From Micromonospora sp. WMMA1363 (GTDB lineage: Bacteria > Actinomycetota > Actinomycetes > Mycobacteriales > Micromonosporaceae): a stretch of 64,000 nucleotides of DNA. A program made the position numbers and the translations under genes. The stretch covers positions 3,464,001 to 3,528,000 of the forward strand of contig NZ_JAUALB010000001.1 in assembly GCF_030345795.1 (NCBI RefSeq), given 5' to 3'. Each line of letters opens with the position of its first letter. The stretch's first letter is position 1. Under the pieces are notes generated by a model that saw nothing but the letters and a program-made list of their open reading frames with translations, searched no databases and was not told where the DNA came from. Positions 17,595 through 27,250 of the stretch are shown here, piece by piece.

Positions 17595-17645
17595 GTGCGT
17601 GCGGTGACGATGGGGTCTGCGGCTCGACGCGGGCGGGCCGACTGA
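17595..17645 (+). CDS. Possible 16-aa leader peptide coupled to the deacetylase gene
   Basis: GTG at 17595 has a strong AGAGGGGG Shine-Dalgarno 5 nt upstream and reads VRAVTMGSAARRGRAD before TGA at 17643-17645. That stop overlaps the ATG of the deacetylase (TGATG), whose own Shine-Dalgarno is poor. This looks like a short upstream ORF that delivers ribosomes to the main gene. No peptide family recognised. Confidence 0.35.
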   Translation: MRAVTMGSAARRGRAD

Positions 17646-18511
17646 TGCGGGTCTCCCCGGCCGTTCGCGCCCTCGGCATCGTGACGCTGGTGGTGGTGGC
17701 GCTGCTCGGCTCCGCGTACGCGCTCGGCCGCAGCCTCGTCCCGGACCGGCCGCCCGCCGGCGTCACCGACACCCCCCGCCACGCCGGCCCGTCGCCGGCC
17801 GACGACCGGGACAGCGGCGCGGGCCCGTCCCCGTCGATTGGCGCCCCGGAGGGGGCCACCCGACCCGGGCCCGCCGGGACCGCCGGGCCCGAAAACGTCG
17901 ACGGCCTCCCCACGTACGGCGCTCGCAGCACCACCGGCACGGAGACGGTCGCGTTGACCTTCGACGACGGGCCGGACCCTCTCTACACCCCACAGATCCT
18001 GCAGATCCTGCGCGAGTTCGACGTGACGGCCACGTTCTGCGTGGTCGGCGAGAACGCGCTCAACTACCCGGAGCTGATCCGGGCGATCGTCGCCGACGGC
18101 CACACCCTGTGCAACCACACCTGGGATCACGACATCACGCTCGGCGCCCGGTCGCCGGATTGGATCCGAGCCGACCTGATCCGGACCAGCGAGGCGATCC
18201 GGGCGGCGGTGCCGGACGCCACGATCGCCTACTACCGCCAGCCCGGTGGGGCATGGACCTACTCGGTGGTGTCGGTGGCGGAGGACCTCGACATGATCCC
18301 GCTGCACTGGACGGTCGACCCGGCGGACTGGCAGACGCCCGGCGCCGACCGGATCTCGTCAATGGTGATCAACAACGTGGAGCCCGGCGCGGTCGTGCTG
18401 CTGCACGACGCCGGCGGGGATCGACAGGGCACGGTGGACGCGCTCTACCGGATCCTGCGCTACCTCACCGGCCGGTTCCACGTGGAGGCGCTACCGCCCG
18501 GCAGGACATGA
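17645..18511 (+). CDS. Membrane-anchored polysaccharide deacetylase (NodB fold)
   Basis: 288 aa. One N-terminal membrane anchor (ALGIVTLVVVALLGSAYALG), a Pro/Gly-rich linker to about residue 95, then a carbohydrate esterase 4 domain. All five CE4 motifs are visible: TFDDGPD, NHTWDHD, RQPGGAW, the HWTVDPADWQ region and LLHDAGG. It should act outside the cell on N-acetylated glycans such as peptidoglycan or chitin; substrate not predictable. ATG 17645 overlaps the stop of a possible leader ORF. Same strand as glnR upstream and mshD downstream. Confidence 0.9.
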   Translation: MRVSPAVRALGIVTLVVVALLGSAYALGRSLVPDRPPAGVTDTPRHAGPSPADDRDSGAGPSPSIGAPEGATRPGPAGTAGPENVDGLPTYGARSTTGTETVALTFDDGPDPLYTPQILQILREFDVTATFCVVGENALNYPELIRAIVADGHTLCNHTWDHDITLGARSPDWIRADLIRTSEAIRAAVPDATIAYYRQPGGAWTYSVVSVAEDLDMIPLHWTVDPADWQTPGADRISSMVINNVEPGAVVLLHDAGGDRQGTVDALYRILRYLTGRFHVEALPPGRT

Positions 18512-18526
18512 TGACGGCCGCGGCGG

Positions 18527-18612
18527 ACGCCGCCCGACCGGCCCGACCCGCCCGATCGGCTCGACCGACCCGATCGGCCCGACCCGCGCAACCGGCTCGA
18601 CCGGCGCGACGG
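18527..18612. repeat. GC-rich degenerate short repeats
   Basis: The gap between the deacetylase and mshD is built of repeated CGACCCGCCCGATCGG / CGACCGACCCGATCGG-like units of about 10-22 nt. It may have arisen by slippage; no gene or hairpin function is evident. Confidence 0.5.
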
Positions 18613-18639
18613 ACCGGGGGCACGGGCTACGGTGACCCG

Positions 18640-19566
18640 ATGAGCAGCGCCGAACCCACGACCGACCGGGTGTCCCGGACCGACCGGCTCGGCCCGGCGG
18701 ACATCGCCGACGTGCTGGCCCTGGCCGACACCGCCGGGGACGCCGACGGCGCGGGCCCACTCGACGAGCACGTCCTGCTCCGGCTTCGGGACCCCGAGGC
18801 CCCGGCGGCACACCTCACCACCCGCACCGACGACGGCACCCTGACCGGATACGCGCACCTGGACACCACCGACCCGGCGGCGGGCACCGGGGTGGAACTG
18901 GTCGTCCATCCCGCGCACCGCCGACGCGGCACCGGACGGGCACTGGCACGCGGTGTGCTGGCGGCCGCCACCGGGCCGCTGCGGGCCTGGGCGCACGGTG
19001 ACCATCCGTCCGCCGCCGCGCTCGCCGTCGACCTCGGGTTCCGGCGGGCCCGGGTGCTCTGGCAACTGCGCCGCCCGCTCACCGCCCCGATACCGGAGCC
19101 GCGCCTGCCCGACGGGGTCACGTTGCGCGGGTACCGGCCCGGCGCCGACGACGACGCGTGGCTGGCGCTCAACGCGCGGGCCTTCGCCGACCACCCGGAG
19201 CAGGGCCGCTGGACCGCCGCCGACCTGCGGGTACGCCTCGACGAGCCATGGTTCGACCCGGCCGGCTTCCTGCTCGCCGTCGACCGGTCGACGGGTGAGC
19301 TGCGCGGCTTCCACTGGACCAAGGTCCACGAACGGCCCGGCGCGGCCCGGATCGGCGAGGTGTACGTCCTGGGTGTCGACCCGACAGCGCACGGCGGCGG
19401 GCTCGGCAGGGCGCTGACCGCGGCCGGCCTGGCATACCTGCGGGACGTCCGCGGCCTGGACCGGGTGATGCTCTACGTCGACGAGTCGAACACCGCGGCG
19501 GTGGCGCTGTACGAGCGGCTCGGCTTCGCCCGTTGGTCCGCGCACGTCAACTACCAGCTGGGCTGA
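18640..19566 (+). CDS. mshD: Mycothiol synthase
   Basis: 308 aa, the standard length for MshD, which acetylates Cys-GlcN-Ins with acetyl-CoA in the last step of mycothiol synthesis. Two GNAT folds are visible: the N-terminal one with VELVVHPAHRRRGTGRALAR, the C-terminal one with IGEVYVLGVDPTAHGGGLGR and VMLYVDESNTAAVALYERLG. It ends with the typical FARWSAHVNYQLG. The ATG at 18640 fits the family N-terminus; the longer open frame upstream is repeat sequence. Followed after 3 nt by a pstS-like gene, so probably co-transcribed. Presence of mshD marks the host as an actinobacterium. Confidence 0.92.
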   Translation: MSSAEPTTDRVSRTDRLGPADIADVLALADTAGDADGAGPLDEHVLLRLRDPEAPAAHLTTRTDDGTLTGYAHLDTTDPAAGTGVELVVHPAHRRRGTGRALARGVLAAATGPLRAWAHGDHPSAAALAVDLGFRRARVLWQLRRPLTAPIPEPRLPDGVTLRGYRPGADDDAWLALNARAFADHPEQGRWTAADLRVRLDEPWFDPAGFLLAVDRSTGELRGFHWTKVHERPGAARIGEVYVLGVDPTAHGGGLGRALTAAGLAYLRDVRGLDRVMLYVDESNTAAVALYERLGFARWSAHVNYQLG

Positions 19567-19569
19567 GCA

Positions 19570-20682
19570 ATGGGCGGCCGGCGGGTGGCGACGTGGCGGC
19601 GGCGCACGCCCACCGGCCCGCACCGCCGGTGGGTGTGCGCCACCCTGGCCGGGCTGTGCGGCACGCTGCTGCTCGCCGCGTGCGCGTCCGGTCGGCTCGA
19701 CGGCCCGGTCCCGAAGGAGTTCTGCGCCGCCGGCACGCTGAACGCGCAGGGTTCCTCGGCCCAGCGCAACGCCATGGAGCGGTGGATCAACGCGTACCAG
19801 CGGTCGTGTCCCGGGTCGACCATCAACTACGAGGCCACCGGATCGGGCGCCGGCATCAAGGCTCTGGTCTCCGGTGTCGCGGACTTCGCCGGCAGCGAGT
19901 CCCTGCTCGAGCCGAAGGAGCAGGTCCAAGCCGACGTGCAGTGCTCCGGCGGACGGGCGATCAGCCTGCCCATGGTGATCGGCCCGGTCGCGGTGGCCTA
20001 CCAGCTCGGTGGCGTCCCGGAGCTGCGGCTGACCCCGGGCACGCTCGCAGGGATCTTCACGGGCCAGGTGAAGCGGTGGGACGACCCGGTGATCCGGGCC
20101 GACAACCCCGGAACGTCGCTGCCACCGGCACCGATCCACGCGATCCACCGGGCCGAGGACTCCGGCACCACGGAGACCTTCACCACCTATCTCGCCTGGG
20201 CCGCACCGGCGGAGTGGACACTGGGCTCCGACCGGAAGTGGCCGGCATCCGGCGGCAGCGGCGCCGAGGGATCGGAGCGGCTGGCCGAGGCGGTCCGCGC
20301 CACCGACGGCGCGATCGGCTACCTGGAGCTGTCGAACGCCCGCAACGAGGGACTGTCGGTGGCCCGGATCCGCAACGCGTCGGGCAATTTCACGGCCCCG
20401 TCGGCGGAGGCCGCCGCGCAGGTCGTCCCCGAGCCGAGAGACGACCTGCGGGTCGACGTCGACAGCGGCAGCCGGGCCGACGGGGCCTACCCGATCGTGT
20501 TGGTGACGTACGAGATCGTCTGCGACCGTGGTTTGGCCGTGGACGAGGTGCCGCTGGTCCGGGGCTTCCTGGGGTGGGCGGTCAGCGCCGACGGCCAGGA
20601 GCTCATCACCGAACTGGGCTTCGCGTCGCTGCCCGAGTCGCTGCGCCAGCGGGTGGCGGCCGAGGTGGCCCGGATCTCCTGA
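19570..20682 (+). CDS. PstS-like phosphate-binding lipoprotein (first paralogue)
   Basis: 370 aa. Signal with lipobox LLLAACAS. The mature part follows the PstS fold: GTLNAQGSSAQRNAMERWIN, INYEATGSGAGIKALVSGVA, LPMVIGPVAVAYQL, IHAIHRAEDSGTTETFTTYL, and AYPIVLVTYEIVC near the end. It resembles the canonical PstS encoded 400 nt downstream but is more divergent, with a longer basic N-terminus. It sits directly behind mshD (3-nt gap), so it has no promoter or PHO box of its own and is separated from pstSCAB by a terminator. It may be a constitutive binding protein feeding the same PstCAB permease. Confidence 0.88.
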   Translation: MGGRRVATWRRRTPTGPHRRWVCATLAGLCGTLLLAACASGRLDGPVPKEFCAAGTLNAQGSSAQRNAMERWINAYQRSCPGSTINYEATGSGAGIKALVSGVADFAGSESLLEPKEQVQADVQCSGGRAISLPMVIGPVAVAYQLGGVPELRLTPGTLAGIFTGQVKRWDDPVIRADNPGTSLPPAPIHAIHRAEDSGTTETFTTYLAWAAPAEWTLGSDRKWPASGGSGAEGSERLAEAVRATDGAIGYLELSNARNEGLSVARIRNASGNFTAPSAEAAAQVVPEPRDDLRVDVDSGSRADGAYPIVLVTYEIVCDRGLAVDEVPLVRGFLGWAVSADGQELITELGFASLPESLRQRVAAEVARIS

Positions 20683-20771
20683 CCCTGATCCTCCTCGTCC
20701 CGCACCAGCTGCGCCGCCACGGCTTCGCGCCGTTCGCCATCTCCGTGGCACGGTGACGTCAGGTGGCCCGC

Positions 20772-20809
20772 CCCCCGGGCGTGGGCGTGGGCGCGCCCAC
20801 GCCCGGGGG
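20772..20809 (+). terminator. Terminator after the mshD/pstS-like transcript
   Basis: A 15-bp perfect stem: CCCCCGGGCGTGGGC (20772-20786) pairs with GCCCACGCCCGGGGG (20795-20809), 8-nt loop, no U-tract. It separates the mshD unit from the PHO-box-controlled pstSCAB operon. Confidence 0.8.
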
Positions 20810-20944
20810 TCACCGCCGGATAACGGCCACAACTCGGCCCGGTAACGGCCAGCCGGACAAATGTCCATACTTCCGACAGTGGTAGGCGAGTTCACGTAAC
20901 GGACAACCCACCCTAAGCGAGCAGTCATCACAAAGGCCGCGCGT

Positions 20945-20966
20945 GTTCACCCCTCATTCACTTGCG
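20945..20966 (+). promoter_or_regulatory. PHO box of the pstSCAB operon
   Basis: Two adjacent 11-nt units, GTTCACCCCTC and ATTCACTTGCG, match the actinobacterial PhoP direct-repeat pattern (G/A-TTCACC-n5). A further half-site, GTTCACGTAAC, is at 20890-20900. The site is 120 nt upstream of the pstS start, a usual distance given the leader. Expected role: activation by PhoP under phosphate starvation. Confidence 0.7.
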
Positions 20967-21086
20967 ACCGGCGAACCAGTCACCTGGCACTCCTAACTTT
21001 TGGTCCAGCCGGTCAGCGTGCCGGCTCCTCCGGCCCCGAACCCGGGGCGCCAGATTGCAAGCCAGACGTGAAGGGAAACCCCTCAG

Positions 21087-22190
21087 GTGAAGCTCCAGCG
21101 GCACGGCACTCTCGCCTGCCTCGCTCTTACCGCGACGCTCGCTCTCAGTGCATGCGGCTCGGACAACAACGAGCCTGCCAACCCGTCGGCCTCCGGGTCG
21201 TCCGCCGCGGCCGACTGCGCCACCGGCACGCTGAACGCTCAGGGCTCCTCGGCGCAGAAGAACGCCGTCGACGAGTGGATCAAGGCGTACCAGCAGAAGT
21301 GCAGCGACGCGCGAATCAACTACGAGCCCTCCGGTTCGGGCGCCGGTATCGAGGCGTTCATCGCCGGTACGGCCGACTTCGCCGGCTCGGACTCCGCGCT
21401 GAAGGAAGATGAGCAGCCGAAGGCCGACGCCCGGTGCGACACCGGCAAGGCCATCAACCTGCCGATGGTGATCGGCCCGGTGGCCATCGCCTACAACCTC
21501 AACGGCGTGGACGACCTCCAGCTGCAGCCGGCCACTCTGGCCAAGATCTTCGCCGGCAAGATCACCAAGTGGGACGACGCGGCCATCAAGGCCGACAACC
21601 CGGACGCCACGCTGCCGTCGACCGCGATCAACGCGGTGCACCGCTCGGACTCGTCCGGCACCAGCGCCAACTTCACCGACTTCTTGTCGAAGACCGCCGA
21701 GGCGGACTGGACCTTCGGCAAGGCCAAGGAGTGGAAGGCTCCGGGTGGCACCGGTGCGGCCAAGTCCGACGGCGTGGCCAGTGCCATCAAGAACCAGGAC
21801 GGCAGCATCGGCTACGTCGAGTGGTCGTACGCCGAGAACGGCGGCCTGAAGATGGCCAAGGTCGGCAACGGCGCCGGCGAGTTCGCCGCGCTGACCGCCG
21901 AGGCGGCCGGCAAGACCATCCAGGGCGCCACGGTCGAGGGCCAGGGCAACGACCTGAAGATGAAGATTGACTACAACACCAAGGAGGCCGGGGCCTACCC
22001 GATCGTCCTGGTGACGTACGAGATCGTCTGCGAGAAGGGCATCGCCGCCGACAAGCTCCCGCTGGTCAAGGGTTTCCTCGGCCACGCGGCCAGCACCGAG
22101 GGCCAGGCGGACCTGACCGAGCTGGGCTACGCCCCGCTGCCGGAGACCGTCCGCGCCAAGGTCGAGACCGCTGTCAAGAGCCTTTCCTGA
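21087..22190 (+). CDS. pstS: Phosphate-binding lipoprotein PstS
   Basis: 367 aa periplasmic-type binding protein of the high-affinity phosphate ABC transporter. Signal peptide with lipobox TLALSACGS; phosphate-binding loops GTLNAQGSSAQKNAVDEW, EPSGSGAGIEAFIAG, DFAGSDSAL and VHRSDSSGTSANFTDFLS. GTG 21087 starts the family-typical MKLQRHG-like N-terminus. It leads the operon pstS-pstC-pstA-pstB behind a PHO box. Codon use is more Lys/Asp-rich than its paralogue encoded just upstream, as expected of a strongly expressed secreted protein. Confidence 0.95.
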   Translation: MKLQRHGTLACLALTATLALSACGSDNNEPANPSASGSSAAADCATGTLNAQGSSAQKNAVDEWIKAYQQKCSDARINYEPSGSGAGIEAFIAGTADFAGSDSALKEDEQPKADARCDTGKAINLPMVIGPVAIAYNLNGVDDLQLQPATLAKIFAGKITKWDDAAIKADNPDATLPSTAINAVHRSDSSGTSANFTDFLSKTAEADWTFGKAKEWKAPGGTGAAKSDGVASAIKNQDGSIGYVEWSYAENGGLKMAKVGNGAGEFAALTAEAAGKTIQGATVEGQGNDLKMKIDYNTKEAGAYPIVLVTYEIVCEKGIAADKLPLVKGFLGHAASTEGQADLTELGYAPLPETVRAKVETAVKSLS

Positions 22191-22240
22191 CCTGACCGGT
22201 AGCACCACACCACGAATCTCACATCGGAGCGAGCGAGCTG

Positions 22241-23326
22241 ATGGGTGACATCCCTCCCCGCTCGGCCGACGCCGGCACCGGCGGGACCCCCGTGACCCCG
22301 AGTCACGAGCGTCCCGCCGGTGCCTCGGCGCTTCCGGCCGAGGCACCACTTCGCACCCCCGGTAGCCCAGGGCTGGGCGGCGGCGGCGCACTGCCGCGGG
22401 CCCGCAAGTTCGGCGCCGAACGGGCCTTCCGCGGCCTCACGTTGGCCGCCGGGAGCACGGTCCTGGTGATCATCGCGGCGATCGCGATCTTCCTGATCGC
22501 CAGGGCGGTCCCGGCACTGCAAGCCAACACCGAGAACTTCTGGACATTCGAGGGTTGGTTCCCGAACGACGCAGAGCCGAAGTTCGGCATCGGCGCCCTC
22601 GCCTTCGGCACGGTGCTCAGCTCGGTGTTGGCACTCCTGATCGCGGTGCCGATCGCCCTTGGCATCGCGCTCTACCTGTCCCACTACGCGCCGCGCCGGG
22701 TGGGCACCACCCTCGGCTTCCTGATCGATCTGCTCGCGGCGGTGCCCAGTGTCGTCTTCGGCCTCTGGGGACGGGACATCTTCATCAATCCGGTCCGCGA
22801 CTTCTCCGTCTGGCTCAACAAGTACTTCGGCTGGCTCCCCGTCTTCGGTGGCGACGGACCTTTCGGCAAGTCGATCATGCTCGGTGCCCTGGTGCTGGCG
22901 ATCATGGTGCTGCCGATCATCACCTCGCTCTCCCGTGAGGTTTTCCTACAGACCCCGACCGCCAACGAGGAGGCCGCCCTCGCGCTCGGCGCCGGCCACT
23001 GGGAGATGATCCGGACGGCGGTGCTCCCCTACGGCCGCCCGGGCATCATCGCGGCGGTCATGCTCGGCCTGGGTCGCGCCCTCGGCGAGACCATCGCGCT
23101 CGCCATGACCCTCGGCATCACCTTCAACATCTCGTTCAACCTGATCGAGAACGGCGGCAACACCATCGCCGCCAACATCGCCAACACGTTCGGCGAGGCG
23201 AACGAGACGGGTCGGGGCGCACTGATCGCCTCGGGTCTGGTGCTCTTCGCCATCACTCTGATCGTCAACATGACCGCGCGGGCGATCATCTACCGCCGCC
23301 GGGAGTTCACGGAGTCGGCCGCATGA
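22241..23326 (+). CDS. pstC: Phosphate ABC transporter permease PstC
   Basis: 361 aa. After a 55-residue disordered head come six membrane spans of the PstC type ([57 protein letters not shown], and [18 protein letters not shown] last). The EAA loop [20 protein letters not shown] docks on PstB. The motif [13 protein letters not shown] is family-specific. It follows pstS by 50 nt and overlaps pstA by 4 nt (ATGA). Confidence 0.95.
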   Translation: MGDIPPRSADAGTGGTPVTPSHERPAGASALPAEAPLRTPGSPGLGGGGALPRARKFGAERAFRGLTLAAGSTVLVIIAAIAIFLIARAVPALQANTENFWTFEGWFPNDAEPKFGIGALAFGTVLSSVLALLIAVPIALGIALYLSHYAPRRVGTTLGFLIDLLAAVPSVVFGLWGRDIFINPVRDFSVWLNKYFGWLPVFGGDGPFGKSIMLGALVLAIMVLPIITSLSREVFLQTPTANEEAALALGAGHWEMIRTAVLPYGRPGIIAAVMLGLGRALGETIALAMTLGITFNISFNLIENGGNTIAANIANTFGEANETGRGALIASGLVLFAITLIVNMTARAIIYRRREFTESAA

Positions 23327-24414
23327 CCACCACCGTCACCTCGCATCACACCCGCCCGCCGAACCAACCGCCGACGCTGCGCGCCCGACGCCTGCCGAGG
23401 TACGCCGCGCCAGCCATCGCGCTGGCCGCCCTGCTGCTCGCCGCCGCGCTGGTGTACGGCGCCGGCATCGGCGGTCCGGTCCTGGTCCTGGTGATCGGGG
23501 CGCTGCTCTACCTGACCGGGTTCTACCTCGCGGCCAACGCCGTCGAGGGTGGCCGGTCGGCCCGCAACCGCACCTGGAGCGCCCTGATCCACTCAGCGTT
23601 CGTGCTGGCCGTGCTGCCCCTGGCCTCGGTGGTCTGGACGCTGCTCAGCAGGGGCCTGGAGCGGTTCGACGCCAACTTCTTCGGCACCTCGATGAACAAC
23701 ATCGGGGCACGGGATCCGGAGGGTGGCGCGTACCACGCCATCATCGGCACGCTGGAGCAGGTCGGTATCGCCACGCTGATCACCGTCCCGCTGGGCATCC
23801 TCTGCGCGATCTACATCGTCGAGTACGGCCGGGGCAAGTTCACCTTCGCCATCCGGTTCTTCGTCGACGTGATGACCGGTATCCCGTCGATCGTCTCCGG
23901 CCTGTTCATCCTGGCGTTCTGGATCCTGGTCATCTCGCCGTACCTCAGCCCCACCGGCCGGCCGTTCTTCTCCGGCTTCGCCGCGGCACTGGCGCTGAGC
24001 GTGCTGATGCTGCCCACGGTCGTCCGGTCGACCGAGGAGATGCTGCGCCTGGTCCCGGCACCGCTGCGCGAGGGCGCCTACGCGCTCGGCGTGCCGAAGT
24101 GGAAGACGATCCTGCGGATCGTGCTGCCGACCGCCCTGCCGGGCATCGTCACCGGTGTCATGCTCGGCATCGCCCGCGCGGCCGGCGAGACCGCCCCGGT
24201 GCTGCTCGTCGCCGGTGGCGGAGCGGCGATCAACTTCAACCCGTTCGAGAACAACCAGTCCTCGCTGGCGCTCTTCGTCTACCAGCAGGCCGGCGACGCG
24301 TCCAAGTACGCGCCCGCGCGGGCATGGACCGCGGCCCTCACCCTGGTCGCCCTCGTGCTGATCCTGACGATCACCGCGAAGCTGCTGGCCCGTCGCAACC
24401 GGCTCAGCCGCTGA
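23323..24414 (+). CDS. pstA: Phosphate ABC transporter permease PstA
   Basis: 363 aa, partner of PstC in the membrane channel. Has the typical PstA features: [52 protein letters not shown], the EAA loop [20 protein letters not shown], and [17 protein letters not shown]. Starts inside the pstC stop (ATGA overlap), so translation is coupled. Followed 17 nt later by pstB. Confidence 0.95.
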   Translation: MTTTVTSHHTRPPNQPPTLRARRLPRYAAPAIALAALLLAAALVYGAGIGGPVLVLVIGALLYLTGFYLAANAVEGGRSARNRTWSALIHSAFVLAVLPLASVVWTLLSRGLERFDANFFGTSMNNIGARDPEGGAYHAIIGTLEQVGIATLITVPLGILCAIYIVEYGRGKFTFAIRFFVDVMTGIPSIVSGLFILAFWILVISPYLSPTGRPFFSGFAAALALSVLMLPTVVRSTEEMLRLVPAPLREGAYALGVPKWKTILRIVLPTALPGIVTGVMLGIARAAGETAPVLLVAGGGAAINFNPFENNQSSLALFVYQQAGDASKYAPARAWTAALTLVALVLILTITAKLLARRNRLSR

Positions 24415-24431
24415 ACCCCGGAGGTACCACC

Positions 24432-25208
24432 ATGGCCAAGCGCATCGAAGCCTCGAGCGTCACCGCGTACTACGGCGGGTTCAAGGCGATCGAGGACATC
24501 AACCTAACCGTCGAGCCGAAGACGGTCACCGCTCTGATCGGGCCGTCCGGCTGCGGCAAGTCCACCTTCCTGCGGTCGATCAACCGGATGCACGAGGTGC
24601 TCCCCGGTGCCCGGGTCGAGGGCAGCCTGACCATCGACGGCCAGGACATCTACGACCGCGACGTGGACGTCACCGCCGTCCGCCGGATGATCGGCATGGT
24701 CTTCCAGCGGCCCAACCCGTTCCCGACGATGAGCATCTTCGAGAACGTGGTGGCCGGCCTGCGGCTCAACGGCGTCCGCCGCAAGTCGATCCTGGAAGAG
24801 GCGGCCGAGAAGGCGCTCCGCTCGGCGAACCTCTGGGACGAGGTGAAGGACCGGCTCGGCAAGCCCGGCGCGGGCCTCTCCGGCGGTCAGCAGCAGCGGC
24901 TCTGCATCGCCCGCACCATCGCGGTCGAGCCGCAGGTGGTGCTGATGGACGAGCCCTGCTCCGCGCTCGACCCGATCTCCACGCTGGCCATCGAGGACCT
25001 GATGTTCCAGCTGAAGGACAAGTTCACCATCGTCATCGTCACGCACAACATGCAGCAGGCCGCCCGGGTCTCGGACCGGACCGCGTTCTTCTCCATCGAG
25101 AAGACCGGCGACCCGGGTCGCCTCATCGAGTACGACAACACGCAGAAGATCTTCAGCAACCCGAGCGTGAAGAAGACCGAGGACTACATCACCGGCCGCT
25201 TCGGCTGA
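24432..25208 (+). CDS. pstB: Phosphate ABC transporter ATPase PstB
   Basis: 258 aa cytoplasmic ATPase that powers phosphate import. Walker [10 protein letters not shown] (residues about 38-46), Q-loop [12 protein letters not shown], signature [15 protein letters not shown], Walker [14 protein letters not shown], and H-loop [11 protein letters not shown] are all intact. Start ATG 24432 has GGAGG upstream. Ends with the family-typical EDYITGRFG. Operon end is marked by the 18-bp hairpin at 25255-25302. No phoU follows here, unlike in enterobacteria. Confidence 0.96.
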   Translation: MAKRIEASSVTAYYGGFKAIEDINLTVEPKTVTALIGPSGCGKSTFLRSINRMHEVLPGARVEGSLTIDGQDIYDRDVDVTAVRRMIGMVFQRPNPFPTMSIFENVVAGLRLNGVRRKSILEEAAEKALRSANLWDEVKDRLGKPGAGLSGGQQQRLCIARTIAVEPQVVLMDEPCSALDPISTLAIEDLMFQLKDKFTIVIVTHNMQQAARVSDRTAFFSIEKTGDPGRLIEYDNTQKIFSNPSVKKTEDYITGRFG

Positions 25209-25254
25209 GTCACGGAGTCTCGGTCGGCCGGAATCTCCGGCACGCGTGCGGACA

Positions 25255-25302
25255 ACGCGGAACGGGTGGTCATTCTCGCGGGAGTGACCACCCGTTCCGC
25301 GT
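25255..25302. terminator. Strong bidirectional terminator between pstB and the NUDIX gene
   Basis: ACGCGGAACGGGTGGTCA (25255-25272) pairs perfectly over 18 bp with TGACCACCCGTTCCGCGT (25285-25302) around a 12-nt loop. It serves the convergent genes on both sides. Confidence 0.9.
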
Positions 25303-25310
25303 CCGGCCGT

Positions 25311-26156
25311 TCAGCGGAGGACGAAGCGGGCTTCCCCGTCGGGGCGGAGGTCGAGGCGGGGCGTGACCGGGGTCGCGGGGTCGCGGGTCGCCGAGGCCGC
25401 ACCGACACCGGCCAGGTCGCCGCACGCCGCGACCTGGCCGAGGGTGACCAGCGTGGGCGGCAGCATCGTCAGCTCGCCGGCGTCCGCCGGGCGGACCCAC
25501 AGCGTCCGGTCGGCCTCGCCAGAGACGTCCCGGGTCAGCTGCCCCGCGGGCAGCAGCGCCGCGAAGAAGTACGTGTCGAAGCGGCGCGGCTCGAACTCCG
25601 GCGTGATCCACCGGCTCCACGGCAGCAGCAAATCCGACCGGAGGGTGAGCCCCCGCTCGGCGAGCAGGTCGGCGAAGCCCACCTCGCGCCGCTCCAACGC
25701 GACCCGGGCCGCCTCCCAGTCGTCCCCGCTCACGTCGCCCACGACGGTGCGGGCGTCCGGGCCGGCGAGCAGGACACCCGCCTCCTCGAACACCTCCCGC
25801 GCGGCGGCGCAGACCACCGCCTGCGCGGCGGCCGGCGCCAACCCGAGGCGGGCTCCCCACTCCGCCGGGGCGGGCCCCGCCCAGCCCACGTGGGCCTGCG
25901 AATCAGAAACGTCGACCCCACCACCAGGGAAGGCGTACATGCCGCCGAAGGCCATCGCGGCGACCCGACGGATCAGGTACACCTCGAAGTCGGCGCCGTC
26001 CGTCACGGCGCGCTCGGGCCGGCCGCCGGCCGGGCGGAGCAGCAACACGGTGGCCGCGACCCGGGGAACCGCGGGGACGCCACCCTCGGCGTGGAACCGC
26101 CGGGCATGCTCCACCAGCGCCGCCGGCGCGGGGAAGCCGTCGGGATCGATCGTCAT
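25311..26156 (-). CDS. NUDIX hydrolase
   Basis: 281 aa. NUDIX fold at residues about 30-240. The box is split by an insertion: FPGGGVDVSDSQ starts it and AAREVFEEAGVLL supplies the REVxEEAG core that binds the catalytic metal. It belongs to the long, NUDT19-like branch (acyl-CoA-type diphosphatases), with the RWITPEFEPRRFDTYFF segment. Substrate cannot be assigned. Divergent from the Gfo/Idh gene; convergent with pstB. Confidence 0.88.
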   Translation of the reverse strand: MTIDPDGFPAPAALVEHARRFHAEGGVPAVPRVAATVLLLRPAGGRPERAVTDGADFEVYLIRRVAAMAFGGMYAFPGGGVDVSDSQAHVGWAGPAPAEWGARLGLAPAAAQAVVCAAAREVFEEAGVLLAGPDARTVVGDVSGDDWEAARVALERREVGFADLLAERGLTLRSDLLLPWSRWITPEFEPRRFDTYFFAALLPAGQLTRDVSGEADRTLWVRPADAGELTMLPPTLVTLGQVAACGDLAGVGAASATRDPATPVTPRLDLRPDGEARFVLR

Positions 26157-26244
26157 GCGGCGAGCCTAGGGCATGCCTCCCGGGGTGCTCCGGCTCCCGG
26201 GCGCCGACCCGGTCCGTTCGCTGATCTTCAGTAGCGTTGCCACC

Positions 26245-27213
26245 ATGACGCGATGGGGCATTCTCGCGACCGGTCAGATCGCCGGCCGCTTCGCTGACGA
26301 CCTCCGGCTGGTGCCGGATGCCGAACTGGTGGCGGTCGGTTCGCGGACCGCCGAGAGCGCACAGCGCTTCGCGCGCCGGCACGGCGCGCCCCGGGCGTAC
26401 GCCTCCTGGTCGGACCTGGCGACGGACCCGGAGGTGGACGTCGTCTACGTCGCCACCCCGCACGCCGCCCACCATGCGGCTGCCCTGACCTGCCTGCGGG
26501 CCGGCCGGCCGGTTCTGCTGGAGAAGCCGTTCACCCTCGACCTGGCCACCAGCCGGGAGCTGGTGGCCACGGCGCGCGCGGCCGGGGTCTTCCTGATGGA
26601 GGCCATGTGGATGCGCACCAACCCGCTGCTCAGGCGGGTGTGCCAGCTGGTTGCCGACGGGGTTGTCGGCACGGTGACCGGCGTGCGGGCCGACTTCGGC
26701 GTGACCGGGCCGTTTCCGCCCGAGCACCGATCGCGGGCCCGCGCCCTCGGTGGTGGGGCGCTGCTGGACCTGGGGGTCTACCCGGTCAGTCTGGCCCACC
26801 TGCTGCTCGGGGTGCCCGACCACGTCCGGTCGTGGGCGAAGCTGAGCCCGGAGGGGGTGGACGAGAACACCGGGATCGTCTTCGGGTACGACTCCGGGGC
26901 AGTCGCCACGCTGAGCTGCGGCATGGTGGGCGCCACCGGGCTGGTCGCCTCGGTCACCGGCACCGCGGGGCGGATCGACCTGCCGGAGCCGTTCTTCCGG
27001 CCCGGCTCGGTCACGCTGCACCGAGTCGGCGAAGACCCGGAGACGACCACGGGCGAACTGGTCGGCAACGGCTACCAGTACGAGGCCAGCGAGGTGCAGC
27101 GCTGCCTCGCCGAGGGGCTCCTGGAGAGCCCGCTGGTGCCGCACTCCGCGACCCTGGAGATCATGGCGCTGCTCGACGACATCCGGGCGCAGATCGGCGT
27201 CGACTACGCGTGA
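26245..27213 (+). CDS. Gfo/Idh/MocA-family oxidoreductase
   Basis: 322 aa. N-terminal Rossmann NAD(P) domain (WGILATGQIAGRFADDL, VDVVYVATPHAAHH, then the EKP motif VLLEKPFTLD) and C-terminal alpha/beta dimer domain (GGGALLDLGVYPVSLAHLLL). Such enzymes oxidise or reduce sugars and trans-dihydrodiols; the AMWMRTNPLLRRV segment resembles dimeric dihydrodiol dehydrogenases. ATG 26245 fits the family start, although the open frame extends to 26173. Single gene. Confidence 0.88.
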   Translation: MTRWGILATGQIAGRFADDLRLVPDAELVAVGSRTAESAQRFARRHGAPRAYASWSDLATDPEVDVVYVATPHAAHHAAALTCLRAGRPVLLEKPFTLDLATSRELVATARAAGVFLMEAMWMRTNPLLRRVCQLVADGVVGTVTGVRADFGVTGPFPPEHRSRARALGGGALLDLGVYPVSLAHLLLGVPDHVRSWAKLSPEGVDENTGIVFGYDSGAVATLSCGMVGATGLVASVTGTAGRIDLPEPFFRPGSVTLHRVGEDPETTTGELVGNGYQYEASEVQRCLAEGLLESPLVPHSATLEIMALLDDIRAQIGVDYA

Positions 27214-27250
27214 GACGACGTCGGGCCCAGCCGTCGGCGGGGCCCCACGT

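Noticed and set aside
18460..20931. 823-aa minus-strand ORF opposite mshD and the PstS-like gene
   Set aside because: Antisense shadow caused by high third-position GC; plus-strand genes are certain.
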